DNA from: Pegoplata infirma
Taxonomy: Eukaryota > Arthropoda > Insecta > Diptera > Anthomyiidae
Assembly: GCA_963921195.1 (NCBI GenBank)
Contig: OY992539.1
Span: 98,960,964 to 99,024,963 of the forward strand
DNA: 64,000 nucleotides
Direction of reading: 5' to 3'
The translations under genes and the position numbers were made by a program. Below, in pieces: positions 13,110 to 24,231 of the stretch; position 1 is the stretch's first letter, and the number at the start of each line of letters is the position of its first letter. The notes under the pieces were generated by a model. That model saw only the letters and a program-made list of their open reading frames with translations. It was not told the DNA's origin and searched no databases.

Positions 13110-13450
13110 GTCATTTTAGCCCTTTTTCAAAAAATCTCTAAGAACACGACTAAGGCGTACACTTATAGGGTTAAAATGTTCTACAAATATTTTCTGCATC
13201 AAATTTTACTAGGGGTTACGGAAGGTCAAAAGTTCGTGTGATATAAAGAAAATGTCTAAAAAAAAATTAAGTTATCATAATTAGTTATATTATGTTTCAC
13301 CAAAATATTTACATTGTTATTTTTAAAGCATTCTCCACTTTTCGCACGAACTTTTGGCCTTTAAAAACCCCCAGTGAAATTTGATGCTGAATATTTTTGC
13401 AGAACATTTTAAACCCTTAAAGGCACGATTTAGTGGTGTTCTATGAAGGT
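13110..13450. repeat. Inverted repeat
   Basis: 13110-13240 pairs with 13330-13450 (AAAAGTTCGTGTG against CGCACGAACTTTT, and CATCAAATTTTACTA against the AGTGAAATTTGATG side). A direct relative of the second arm lies at 14930-15060. Confidence 0.6.
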
Positions 13451-13652
13451 TATTTGTTCTATGAAGGTATTTGGACAAAACTGACCCCTAGAAATACGTG
13501 ATAGAGGGTTAATATGTTCTAAGAAAAGAACCGCCATTAAATTTCACTGAAGACATTTATTACCGTATTTTAGCTCAGAAGCGGATTTATAACATTTTTT
13601 TGACTTATTTCACACAACTTTAATAAGAAGCAATTTTAAAGTATGTGATAAC

Positions 13653-14221
13653 TAGGGATAAGATTTTCATGCACAAAAAAATCGAAAATATGCGCTTAAA
13701 ATATGCGATAAAAATTCAAAATATGCACTAAAAACCCTAAAAATAAAAAAACCCACTAAAAAATAAAACGCGTGCAATAAAAATCTTGTTTTCATTAGAA
13801 AAACTTCTTAAAAAGCAAAAAGTAACTCTGGGTTTAAATAGTAACATTTAAAACTTTATATAAGCAAGATTTTTAAGAAATGAACACAATCTATAAAAAA
13901 AAATTTAAAGAAAAAAAATAATTTTTCTTATTTCCCAAATAAATTTTCAAAATTTAAAATAGTTTTTAAACAAATTAATTTCAATTTGGGTATTTGCTAA
14001 TTTATGCCAAAATATGCACTTAAAAATTGTAAATATGCACAAAGTATGCATTTAAAACCAAAATATGCAAAAATATGCATTTTCACCAAAATATGCAATA
14101 ATATGCAAAAACAAATCGATGCCATTTTAACGCATATTTCTTGATTCGGAAAGATAATTGGTCGACATCGTTTTTAGACTATCGACAAAAAACATGCATT
14201 TGCATGAAAATCTCATCCCTA
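13653..14221. mobile_element. hAT-type foldback element Q
   Basis: Termini TAGGGATAAGATTTTCATGC and GCATGAAAATCTCATCCCTA are inverted. The 8-bp duplication GTGATAAC stands at 13645-13652 and, beyond a later MITE, at 14894-14901. Repeated ATATGC words fill the interior. The MITE at 14222 used the terminal TA of this element as its target. Confidence 0.8.
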
Positions 14222-14387
14222 CACTCAAAATAAATTCTCTATCCAATCAGCAGAAAAATCTGCTGAAAATACACCCATTTTGAGCCATATGAGAAATCTG
14301 CTGATTTTAGCAGACACGGTTTGCTAAATATCTGTCATAAGAGGTGAATAAATATAACAAGAAAAAAAAAAAACATACGCCGCCAGC

Positions 14388-14455
14388 CAGCATCGAACTC
14401 GCCACCTTCCGATTTGAAAGTACACTTCTTAACCACTACTCTACGGAAGCTTATA
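14388..14455 (-). repeat. tRNA-like segment with pol III boxes
   Basis: The minus strand reads CTTCCGTAGAGTAGTGG then TTAAGAAG, an A-box-like TAGTGGTTAAG (14428-14438), and a B-box-like GAGTTCGATGC (14390-14400). The start resembles tRNA-Val. The acceptor stem and anticodon arm are not intact, so this is a tRNA-derived relic and not a gene. Confidence 0.5.
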
Positions 14456-14504
14456 CTTTTATCTGGCGTTTTAGCTATTAAACATGTGTGTTGTTCGACA
14501 GCAG

Positions 14505-14665
14505 AGAAATCTGATTTTAGCAGAAATATCTGCTGATTTTAGCAGAAAAATCTGCTGATTTTAGCAAAACACTCTGCTGATTTCAGCAGAATAATCTGCT
14601 GATTCCAGCAGAACAATCTGCTGATTTCAGCAGAGCAATCTGCTGATTTCAGCAGAGCAATCTGC
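14505..14665 (+). repeat. 22-bp palindromic tandem array
   Basis: About seven units of TCTGCTGATTTCAGCAGA plus four variable bases (GCAA, ACAA, ATAA). Every unit is itself a hairpin. There are no unique spacers, so it is not a CRISPR. Confidence 0.8.
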
Positions 14666-14901
14666 TGACAATCTGTTCTGCTTTTTTTTATATAAAAAAT
14701 TTCTTGAAAAAATAATGAAATTCAGCAAACAAAATCAGTATAAACATAGTAAAATGTCTGTTATTTTCTTAAACTGAATGACAGAGATTTTAGTAAAAAT
14801 ATCCTTCTCAGCAGAACAATCTGCTAAAAGATTGCCAATTCAAATTGAAAGTCGTTTTACAGATTTTTTGACAGAGTTTTTCTTTTGAGTGTAGTGATAA
14901 C

Positions 14902-15334
14902 TTACAATTTTGCTTTTTTAAGCATTTTGCACTTTTCGCACAAACTTTGGATCTTCGACAACCTCTGGTGAAATTTTATGCATAAAATTTTTGTAGAACA
15001 TTTCAACTATTTAAACGCACGTTTTATTGGTGTTTTTTGAGGATATTTGAAAAAAGGACAAAAATGGTCCTTAAAAATGGGATATATAGGGTTAATACAT
15101 TCTGACAAGGGAAGTATCTCAACCCTTATGAACCGATTTGCCTGAAACTTAAAATATATATTAAAGAGACAATTTTAAGGTTGGGGTGTCTCGGTTTATC
15201 GGCCATATCGGTGTTTAAAAATTTCGTTGTCCCCTTATGAAACCATGTGGACCTTCGGTAAAATTTTGATAACTTTCGAACTAACAGGAATATCGTCTAG
15301 GGCAAAAATAGAGGTCGACTTAAATTTAATATAG
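14902..15334. repeat. Left arm of a large inverted repeat
   Basis: 15100-15225 is the inverse of 20815-20945 (AACCGATTTGCCTGAAACTT against AAGTTTCAGGCAAATCGGTT). A further relative lies at 28760-29115. No gene. Confidence 0.6.
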
Positions 15335-15342
15335 ATTATTAC

Positions 15343-18300
15343 CAGGGCAAGGAAGTTCATGCAATAAAAATCGCGTTTTTAGCGCTAAAAATATGTATCA
15401 AAAATTAAGAAATATTCAGTAAAAATTAATAAAATATGCATTTAACAATTGATTTATTTTAATATTTGTTCATAAAAAAATTGTAAAACATAACGTTCAG
15501 TCCCATTGCGAAAAATATTTATATGTACGTGTAAATTAAAGTGGAGCAAATTTAGCTTTTTCTCGAATTTCGAAAACGTCAGTGTCGGAAAAGTTGCATT
15601 TATTGCCTTTAGGGTTGATATTAACACCCCGAGTAAAAATTTTTATATGATCCAATATATAATGATATGTAACACAATATATATTTATACGCAATTTGAT
15701 CCGAATAATGGTGGATGTTTTTGCATTAAAAAAGATCAACTTGTATAAAATATGATTTGATTTTATCCGAGTTTTGACCAGACATTTCCATATATTGGTG
15801 GATCTAATGAGATCTAATTGCATGAAAACATATAAAATCCTGGTGTTTTTTTGGTTTGGGTTGAAATACACCACAGGTCAACGATACATTCACCAAACAT
15901 ATAATTTTCTAAAACAAAAAAAAATTTGGGTACGCTTCGAACCAGATAGGTGATATACATAACCCTAACAAGGAAATGTTTATAAACATTTTAAAAAGTT
16001 TCTTATACTTTGCCTAAAAAACTTGGAAATTTTTTTGGTTAATTGGAAATATATATAGTTTTATATGGAACAGAATAAGCTATATATAATTTTATGTTAA
16101 ATTAAACAGAAAATCATATTTTGTATTGACCCTCATATAATTTGATATCATTATATCAACCGTACACCTTTTAATCCGAATCATGATTAAATTATATAAA
16201 ACTACATATGACTGCATTTTAAAAATTTAGAAAATATCTCACGTGATGTATAATCATATATGATTTGTTATGTTTGCATCAAGTTATATATTGTTACTAG
16301 CTGGCCCGGTCCGCGTTGCTGGCCCAAATATAAGATCAGTGTTATATTTCGTTACACTTCAATATATAGCCCTAAAAAAATGTAATGAATTTCTTGGCAT
16401 ATAAAAATGTGTGGGCGTGGTTTTAAAGATACGATTAGGCAGATAATCATCTTCAAATTATATTTTAGGAACTAAAACAAAACTATCCATGACTTTGCGA
16501 ACTGCACAAATTTAAAACTTTTTTAGTATCATTACGAACAACACAAAAATAAATTATGCGTATCCTTCGTTCTTATCGTGAGCTATTGTCTTGAGTTCAA
16601 ACAAACCTTTATAATCTTCCCGAATTTTCCATTTTTCCGGGACAATTTTCTCATTTATATTTCTTTAAAAACCTAATTTTAACTACAATTAACATAAAAA
16701 AATCGGTCCGGTCTAATGGCGGCAAATTTAGACAAAAGTGTGCTTTTAAATTTGTGTGGTAAGTTTAACTGGTACATATGTTCACAATACCCAAGGATTT
16801 AAAATCATTTGTACTAAGTTTAAGCGGAGTCTTTTAAGAATTTTTTTCTTTAAAAGATCGATTTAGAGTAAAAATTAAAAATAAGATATATCAAAAAAAG
16901 TAGGCGAGGACAATTTTTCTTTCCTAACAATTATATTTACTATTACGAACAAAAAAGTTAGCCAATTTTTCTTTCAGTAATAACCATAGTTGTACTATCA
17001 CGAACGTCAAAAAATACTACTAATTGTAAGTGCTAAATTGGCCCTCCCGTTCTTCTATTATAGATATATCGAAATAAAAGTGGTCTTGAAAAATTTTTAT
17101 TTCCGTTTAAACCTATGACGAACATTTAAAAAAAAGTTTAGTCAAATCGAAAAAAGAGGAGTAAAAGTGGGCGTGTTTAATTTGTTTTCCAAAAAACCTA
17201 AGACAAACATTTAAAAAAAATATTGTCCAAATCGGTCAGTTCCCAAGTGATGCGATTACCAACGAACTACATTTGATTTTTATTTATATTTTATTATTCA
17301 ATATTTTATTTTTCTATAGAGCAAATTTTATATATATCGAAAAAAGAGTCAGTGGACAACTTTTTTACCGTAAAAACCTTATTAGAATTTAACCAACTCG
17401 GTCCATCCATCAAAAGTGGGCTTAGAAATGGAAAACTGTTCTTCCGAAAACTTTAGTTGGACTATGGCGAACATTAAAAACAAAATTATACAAATTGATC
17501 CAGCCATTCCATGATTTAAAATATATGTATCGGGAAAAGTGAGCGTAAAATTAGGCTTGGCCAATTTTTTTGCGGACTATAACCAAATTTGTCTAGCTGT
17601 TATAGTTCTTTAGATGCATGGAAAAAAGTGGGGGTGGGAAATTTTACTATCCGTAAAAACATAAGTTGAATTATAATGAACATTTTCAACAAAAATTAGC
17701 CAATGTGGGCATGGTCAATTTCTTTTTTCATAAAAACCAAAGTTGGAAAAAGATAAAAATTCTTTTAAAAAATAATTTAGTCAAATCGGTCAGCCATTCT
17801 CAGATTTCAGATAAATTGAAAAAGTGGGCGTAAAAGTGGGCGTGGTTGATTTTTCTTTCAGTAAAAACTTATATTGGATTACTACGAACATTTATATAAA
17901 AAATTACCCAAATCGGTGCAGCCGTTTTCCGATTTTAGATAAATCTAAAAAAAGTGGGCGTAAAAGTGGGCGTGGTCAATTTTTCGTTACGTTAAAACCT
18001 AAGTTGGGATATGACAAACATTTCAAAAAAAAAATTGTCCAAATCGGTCCAGCCGTTCTCAACTGATGCGGTTACCAACGAACGACAATTGATTGTTATT
18101 TATATAGATATATGATTATTTTTACTCGGGACACAAAAATATTGGACCTGTAGGACAATGGCTTTGGGTTCCTTTTTTGACTTAAAAATTTGAAACTTCC
18201 TAACAAAGTGAAAAACAGTTTTTGATTTTTTTTGCTTAAAATATTAGTATATTTTCGGACATTACTGAGAAAGTAATTTTGTGGTAAATTTTTTTGTGGT

Positions 18301-19031
18301 AAATAAATTTTGTCTGTAAAAAATTTTTTACTTCGAAAAATATTTTTTTTTTAAATTAATTTCAATATTCATTATAGGCCAAATTAAATAAAATAATACA
18401 AAAAAAAAAATTGTTTTGTCCTACAGGTCCAATATTTTTGTGTTAATATCGTCCCTTAAAGGCAACCTTACCGACCTCGACGTTTTCGAAATTCGAAAAA
18501 AGCGAAATTTGCTCCGCCCTACTGTAAATATTTACAAATAGTGCGTCCCGAATTCTGATTTTTCTAAATTGAAAATGCTTGTTCCCAAAACGATGCGCAA
18601 TTAGGACCCTTATACGGGAAAAATAAGAAAAAAAATCAGTTTTATCTAACTGTAAATGCAGTTTTTTAGATGCAATCCTTGACCAAAATTACTCCATAAA
18701 AATTGTATTAATATTTTCCCGGATTGACCACTGCGCAACTTTTTGCTTATTTTTTTGACAAAAAAAAAATTTATTCTTTTTTATCAAAATGCACTGACAA
18801 AAAGAAGTAAAAATAACAAAAAAAATCCATTTTTTTTTAAAAATATGCAAGAAAATATGTAGTTTAAACAAAATATGCAAAAACATGTATTTTTATCAAA
18901 ATATGCAAAAATATGCACTAACAAATCAATGCCATTTTTAAGGAAATTCGATGATCCGCAAAGATAAATACTTTAAGTTTTTCTCAGGCTAACGACAACA
19001 AACATGTATTTACATAAACCCCCTTGCCCTG
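15343..19031. mobile_element. hAT-type foldback element R (3.7 kb)
   Basis: Termini CAGGGCAAGG and CCCTTGCCCTG are inverted, with an exact 8-bp duplication ATTATTAC (15335-15342, 19032-19039). Subterminal arms pair (AAATTTAGCTTTTTCTCG near 15548 against the 18510 region). The centre carries the older-type repeat 16296-18112. No transposase. Confidence 0.75.
16296..18112 (+). mobile_element. ACTAGCTGGCCCGG-type interspersed element with reiterated internal units
   Basis: Starts ACTAGCTGGCCCGGTCCGCG and ends ACCAACGAACGACAATTG followed by TTATTTATATAGATATATG. These ends are common to a repeat widespread in insect genomes. Inside, a unit of about 150 bp recurs at least six times (AAATCGGTCCAGCCGTTCTC, AAAGTGGGCGTGG, TTTTCTTTC.GTAAAAACCTA, AACATTTAAAAAAAA). 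No functional frame. Confidence 0.6.
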
Positions 19032-19039
19032 ATTATTAC

Positions 19040-19689
19040 TTATCCATATGGATATCTTAGGTCTACGTTTTTACATAAGTACCCCCCAAAATTTACACAT
19101 TTTCCTGAAAAAAAAATATTTAAAGAAGCCGAATTTTTACAAGGTTATGCCACCATTGCACAGTGCCACATTTGGCCAGTCTAGCACGACAAAAATCAAA
19201 AAAAAAATTTCCCCGATTTTTATGATTTGTTTGTATGTATTATAAAACATTCCTAATAACACGGAAATACTCATATAAGAACTATAATTCTATTCGTTAG
19301 TAAGATGTGGGTGCATAAAGTTGCATCTTGTAAAATCCTGATGTCGATGTTAAACTGTTGTAACTTTTTAACAAAAAAACATATTTATACACTCTTTTTT
19401 GGTAATTTTATAGGATATTTAAAGGCTTTAAGTCATATCTTTTTTTCATTTTTAAAACAATTGTTTCTATTCTTTACTAAATTTTTAACATAATAAAAAT
19501 TTTTGAAAAGAAAATTATATATTTATATTTTTTGATGGAATAGAACTTTTGTGTTTGGTCTCTATTGGTCACCGGACTTTTTCAGACATATTGACCAATT
19601 TCCATAGTACTTATTTCAACGGCTAATTTTTGCGACCGTCTGCGACGCCGACTACAGTGGGGCGATATATAAACCTTGTTTTTACATAT
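19040..19689. other. AT-rich repeat-derived DNA, no gene
   Basis: 19140-19190 and 20640-20710 share inverted text (CACAGTGCCACATTTGGCCA). It therefore belongs to the inverted repeat around it. Confidence 0.5.
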
Positions 19690-20537
19690 TTATACCCTAC
19701 ACCACACTGTGGTACAGGTTATAATGAGTTTGTGCTGATGTTTGTAACTACACGAAATATTGGTTTTAGATCCACTTTTAAGTATACCGATCGACTTAGA
19801 ATCACTTTTTGAGTCGATTTAGCGATGTCCGTCCGTCCGTCCGTCCGTCTGTCCGTCCGTCTGTCTGTCCATGTAAACGGTGTAAACACGATACAGGTCG
19901 CAATTCTTAATCAATTGCCTTGAAATTTAAAACTTAAGCCTCTTTTGGCCCAAGGACGAAGCCTATTGAAATTGGAAAAAATCGGTCCATATTTAGACCT
20001 AGCCCCCATACAACGGTCCTCTTTAGTTTTGGCTCAAATGACTCTAATAGCCGGATTTTAATAGGTATCTTTTCGAAATTTGGCAGGTAATCATGTTTTA
20101 TCCACACAAATCACCATTCTGAATTTTAAAGAAATCGGACCAGTTCTTCTTGTAGCCCCCATACAAACCACCTTCCCGATTTTCACATAAATCTTTCAAA
20201 TTTCATGAAAATAGAAAATATTTAATTAAAATTCTGTTTGTGTATGTTAAACGCGTACTTTAATAACCTTATCAAATCTGATTATCATCGGATCATTTTT
20301 GGACTTAGGTCCCATGTGGAAATTTCGCCCGATATTTAGTTGAAGCGATTTATTGTCAACAAAAAGAAGCCTATTCCACTCAAATTTGATTAGTGAGTGC
20401 TTTTTACACTTATTAAAAATTTGACAAAATATAGATCTAATCAGTCCATGTTTGAACTTGGGACCTATTTTCCGGGAAACTCTGGTGTAGGGTATTATAT
20501 GGTCGGTCTTGACCGACTATAATTTTCTTACTTGTTT
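19690..20537 (+). mobile_element. mini-me-like GTCY element, subfamily 2, copy 1
   Basis: Starts TATACCCTACACCACACTGT, has GAGTCGATTTAGCGATGTCC and the GTCC/GTCT run at 19826-19870, and ends GGTCGGTCTTGACCGACTAT and TTTTCTTACTTG. Very similar copies lie at 29799 and 45793, and a split inverse copy at 34797. Confidence 0.78.
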
Positions 20538-21632
20538 TTAAACATAAAAAGTGGGCGTGGCCGTTAACTGGTCTCCCATATTTTTCACAATATTGTTTTT
20601 AAAGTCAAAACGAACATTTATACCGAATTTCCAGTCAATATAAATAAAATTGGATTTTTGTCGTCCTAGATTGGCCAAATGTGGCACTGTGCATTGGATA
20701 GGCATTAAAAACCCTTTCTTCTCATATGAAAACATCATATAGTTTCTAAAAAAGAAATGGCTGAAAAATCCAAAAAAAAATTTTCGCCATTTTTTGACCC
20801 ATGTCTTGAACCGCTAAATCCCCGATATGACCGATAAGCCGAGACACCCCAACCTTAGAATTGTCTCTTTGATATAAATTTTAAGTTTCAGGCAAATCGG
20901 TTCATAAGGGTTGAGATACTTGCCTTGTGAGAAAAGAACCACCATCAAATTTCACTTCAGACATGTCTTAACATTATTAACCTCAGAACTAAATTTAATA
21001 CTTTTTTGAGAGTTATTTACAACGCCTTTAAAAAAAATTAAAAATCTCAGTTGGCCATAAAAAAGGAACGCGAGCCAACTTTTTAAAACCATTCGGGGTT
21101 TTGCTTTACTGTTGGTATACTTTCATTTTTTTTGTACCAATCCAAGATACAAAATCATGTTGCACAGTAAAATTTAAACATAGAGTTTTTAAACCAGAAC
21201 GAATCAAAATTTGCCCGGCGATCGACGAAATTCGTGGCTACCTACATATAGCTAGCCTATGTGCATTGGTAAAGGATATTTAAAGATTTGGCATAGAAGA
21301 ATATAGACTTTTTGTGTCAATATTCTGGAGTAATACTGTATTTTTAGTCAAACAGACTTACATATCCACATTGATATTGTACTTACTTAAGGTGTCTATT
21401 CATAATACATAAGGGCAATCTTTAGAAATCCATCATTGCCATAGATATATTTGTTTATATGTGTGAGTGTGTATATATACGATGTTACATACAAACATAT
21501 ACAATATTTTAATGAATAACGTCTACTCCTAAGGACCCTTTGGGTTTTGTGGTGTGAAACATGACACATGTTTGATGATTTTGTTTTTAAGTAAAATGCA
21601 AATACATATATTTTTTTTACTTTTTAAATATT
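20538..21632. other. Right arm of the inverted repeat and low-complexity DNA
   Basis: 20815-20945 is the inverse of 15100-15225. After 21010 no repeat partner was found; 21100-21283 has an open frame without a recognised domain. Confidence 0.5.
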
Positions 21633-21646
21633 AATATTTCTTTATT
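21633..21646 (+). repeat. Left 14-bp target-site duplication of the retrozyme array
   Basis: AATATTTCTTTATT ends directly at the first base of the array and is repeated exactly at 24218-24231, directly after its inverted terminal piece. Confidence 0.8.
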
Positions 21647-21746
21647 AACTGAAGTTTTTTATTTATTTCGGTTTGAGTCCATATTAATTATTTCTGAGAA
21701 ATAATTATTTTTGTTGTACAATGAGAAAATCTGAAAAAAATTTAAT

Positions 21747-21825
21747 TGACAACACAGGCTAAGTGGAGATGTCGACAGCTTTCGGAAGAAGCCACCCTTC
21801 CTTCGTCAGCACTCTTCGATTGTCA
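21747..21825 (-). ncRNA. Type I hammerhead ribozyme motif, unit 1
   Basis: Read on the minus strand: outer stem I UGACAA (21825-21820) pairs with UUGUCA (21752-21747). Inner stem I GAGUG pairs with CACUU. The core CUGACGA lies at 21809-21803. Stem II is GGAAG/CUUCC with an 8-nt loop. GAAA lies at 21783-21780. Stem III is short (A-U, G-C, one mismatch, U-A, G-C around UCGA). The NUH triplet CUC ends at 21766, so predicted cleavage is between 21766 and 21765. All core bases of the hammerhead (CUGANGA, GAA, NUH) are present, and stem I has the internal loop seen in natural type I forms. One oddity is an extra A between the CUGACGA box and stem II, so self-cleavage is predicted, not shown. Confidence 0.8.
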
Positions 21826-22262
21826 CTGTAGGTGTGTAATATTAAGATCAGCTATTTAAACGTACATTAAGGTGAAAAAGCGAACGGGAACCATATCACA
21901 TTTCATTACCCATATGTTACGTTTAGCACGAACTTAATGAATCTATTTTTAACTTTTTCCAACACAGTTGTAATTTCTTACACTGTAGTAGATTTTCTCA
22001 GAGTTGCAACCCTTAGTAGGACTTTTCAAGTCTTGAAAAATGTCCGTTAGGTTTGAATTTATATTTCGTATTTCTAATTCTTAGAAATATTACTAAATTG
22101 CATTGTACCTTATGAGTTGAGTTTTAATTCTGTTTTATATATTGTTGGACTTTATATTTTATAACTGAAGTTTTTTATTTATTTCGGTTTGAGTCCATAT
22201 TAATTATTTCTGAGAAATAATTATTTTTGTTGTACAATGAGAAAATCTGAAAAAAATTTAAT

Positions 22263-22341
22263 TGACAACACAGGCTAAGTGGAGATGTCGACAGCTTTCG
22301 GAAGAAGCCACCCTTCCTTCGTCAGCACTCTTCGATTGTCA
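22263..22341 (-). ncRNA. Type I hammerhead ribozyme motif, unit 2
   Basis: An identical copy of the motif one 516-bp period after the first. Cleavage in a tandem transcript at successive sites would release 516-nt monomers. Confidence 0.78.
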
Positions 22342-22778
22342 CTGTAGGTGTGTAATATTAAGATCAGCTATTTAAACGTACATTAAGGTGAAAAAGCGAA
22401 CGGGAACCATATCACATTTCATTACCCATATGTTACGTTTAGCACGAACTTAATGAATCTATTTTTAACTTTTTCCAACACAGTTGTAATTTCTTACACT
22501 GTAGTAGATTTTCTCAGAGTTGCAACCCTTAGTAGGACTTTTCAAGTCTTGAAAAATGTCCGTTAGGTTTGAATTTATATTTCGTATTTCTAATTCTTAG
22601 AAATATTACTAAATTGCATTGTACCTTATGAGTTGAGTTTTAATTCTGTTTTATATATTGTTGGACTTTATATTTTATAACTGAAGTTTTTTATTTATTT
22701 CGGTTTGAGTCCATATTAATTATTTCTGAGAAATAATTATTTTTGTTGTACAATGAGAAAATCTGAAAAAAATTTAAT

Positions 22779-22857
22779 TGACAACACAGGCTAAGTGGAG
22801 ATGTCGACAGCTTTCGGAAGAAGCCACCCTTCCTTCGTCAGCACTCTTCGATTGTCA
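22779..22857 (-). ncRNA. Type I hammerhead ribozyme motif, unit 3
   Basis: An identical copy; same core, stems and predicted cleavage position relative to the unit. Confidence 0.78.
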
Positions 22858-23294
22858 CTGTAGGTGTGTAATATTAAGATCAGCTATTTAAACGTACATT
22901 AAGGTGAAAAAGCGAACGGGAACCATATCACATTTCATTACCCATATGTTACGTTTAGCACGAACTTAATGAATCTATTTTTAACTTTTTCCAACACAGT
23001 TGTAATTTCTTACACTGTAGTAGATTTTCTCAGAGTTGCAACCCTTAGTAGGACTTTTCAAGTCTTGAAAAATGTCCGTTAGGTTTGAATTTATATTTCG
23101 TATTTCTAATTCTTAGAAATATTACTAAATTGCATTGTACCTTATGAGTTGAGTTTTAATTCTGTTTTATATATTGTTGGACTTTATATTTTATAACTGA
23201 AGTTTTTTATTTATTTCGGTTTGAGTCCATATTAATTATTTCTGAGAAATAATTATTTTTGTTGTACAATGAGAAAATCTGAAAAAAATTTAAT

Positions 23295-23373
23295 TGACAA
23301 CACAGGCTAAGTGGAGATGTCGACAGCTTTCGGAAGAAGCCACCCTTCCTTCGTCAGCACTCTTCGATTGTCA
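23295..23373 (-). ncRNA. Type I hammerhead ribozyme motif, unit 4
   Basis: An identical copy; same core, stems and predicted cleavage position relative to the unit. Confidence 0.78.
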
Positions 23374-23810
23374 CTGTAGGTGTGTAATATTAAGATCAGC
23401 TATTTAAACGTACATTAAGGTGAAAAAGCGAACGGGAACCATATCACATTTCATTACCCATATGTTACGTTTAGCACGAACTTAATGAATCTATTTTTAA
23501 CTTTTTCCAACACAGTTGTAATTTCTTACACTGTAGTAGATTTTCTCAGAGTTGCAACCCTTAGTAGGACTTTTCAAGTCTTGAAAAATGTCCGTTAGGT
23601 TTGAATTTATATTTCGTATTTCTAATTCTTAGAAATATTACTAAATTGCATTGTACCTTATGAGTTGAGTTTTAATTCTGTTTTATATATTGTTGGACTT
23701 TATATTTTATAACTGAAGTTTTTTATTTATTTCGGTTTGAGTCCATATTAATTATTTCTGAGAAATAATTATTTTTGTTGTACAATGAGAAAATCTGAAA
23801 AAAATTTAAT

Positions 23811-23889
23811 TGACAACACAGGCTAAGTGGAGATGTCGACAGCTTTCGGAAGAAGCCACCCTTCCTTCGTCAGCACTCTTCGATTGTCA
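23811..23889 (-). ncRNA. Type I hammerhead ribozyme motif, partial unit 5
   Basis: An identical copy, intact although this unit is cut at 24072. It is the first ribozyme that a minus-strand transcript of the array would meet. Confidence 0.78.
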
Positions 23890-24217
23890 CTGTAGGTGTG
23901 TAATATTAAGATCAGCTATTTAAACGTACATTAAGGTGAAAAAGCGAACGGGAACCATATCACATTTCATTACCCATATGTTACGTTTAGCACGAACTTA
24001 ATGAATCTATTTTTAACTTTTTCCAACACAGTTGTAATTTCTTACACTGTAGTAGATTTTCTCAGAGTTGCAAATTTTTTTCAGATTTTCTCATTGTACA
24101 ACAAAAATAATTATTTCTCAGAAATAATTAATATGGACTCAAACCGAAATAAATAAAAAACTTCAGTTATAAAATATAAAGTCCAACAATATATAAAACA
24201 GAATTAAAACTCAACTC

Positions 24218-24231
24218 AATATTTCTTTATT
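24218..24231 (+). repeat. Right 14-bp target-site duplication of the retrozyme array
   Basis: An exact repeat of 21633-21646. It fixes the right border of the insertion at 24217. Confidence 0.8.

Larger units (their letters stand above)
14222..14891. mobile_element. CACTC-type MITE, copy with CTGCTGA palindrome array
   Basis: Ends CACTCAAAATAAATTC and TTCTTTTGAGTG are flanked by TA. Inside are a tRNA-like segment (14388-14455) and a tandem palindrome array (14505-14665). Confidence 0.75.
21647..24217 (-). mobile_element. Retrozyme-like tandem array (516-bp hammerhead-bearing unit)
   Basis: The 516-bp unit starts at 21647, 22163, 22679, 23195 and 23711; the fifth copy stops at 24072, giving 4.7 copies that look identical by eye. 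From 24073 to 24217 follows 145 bp of the same unit in inverted orientation (49 bp of the unit's end plus its first 95 bp). The whole block is flanked by an exact 14-bp direct repeat AATATTTCTTTATT at 21633-21646 and 24218-24231, i.e. a target-site duplication. Each unit carries a type I hammerhead motif on the minus strand, so minus is taken as the sense strand. No open frame is present. Tandem copies, hammerheads, a variable-length duplication and a partial inverted copy are the hallmarks of retrozymes and Penelope-like elements; mobilisation in trans is inferred. Confidence 0.85.

Noticed and set aside
14505..14665. CRISPR-like palindromic repeats.
   Set aside because: Spacing of about four bases and no cas genes; it is a minisatellite.
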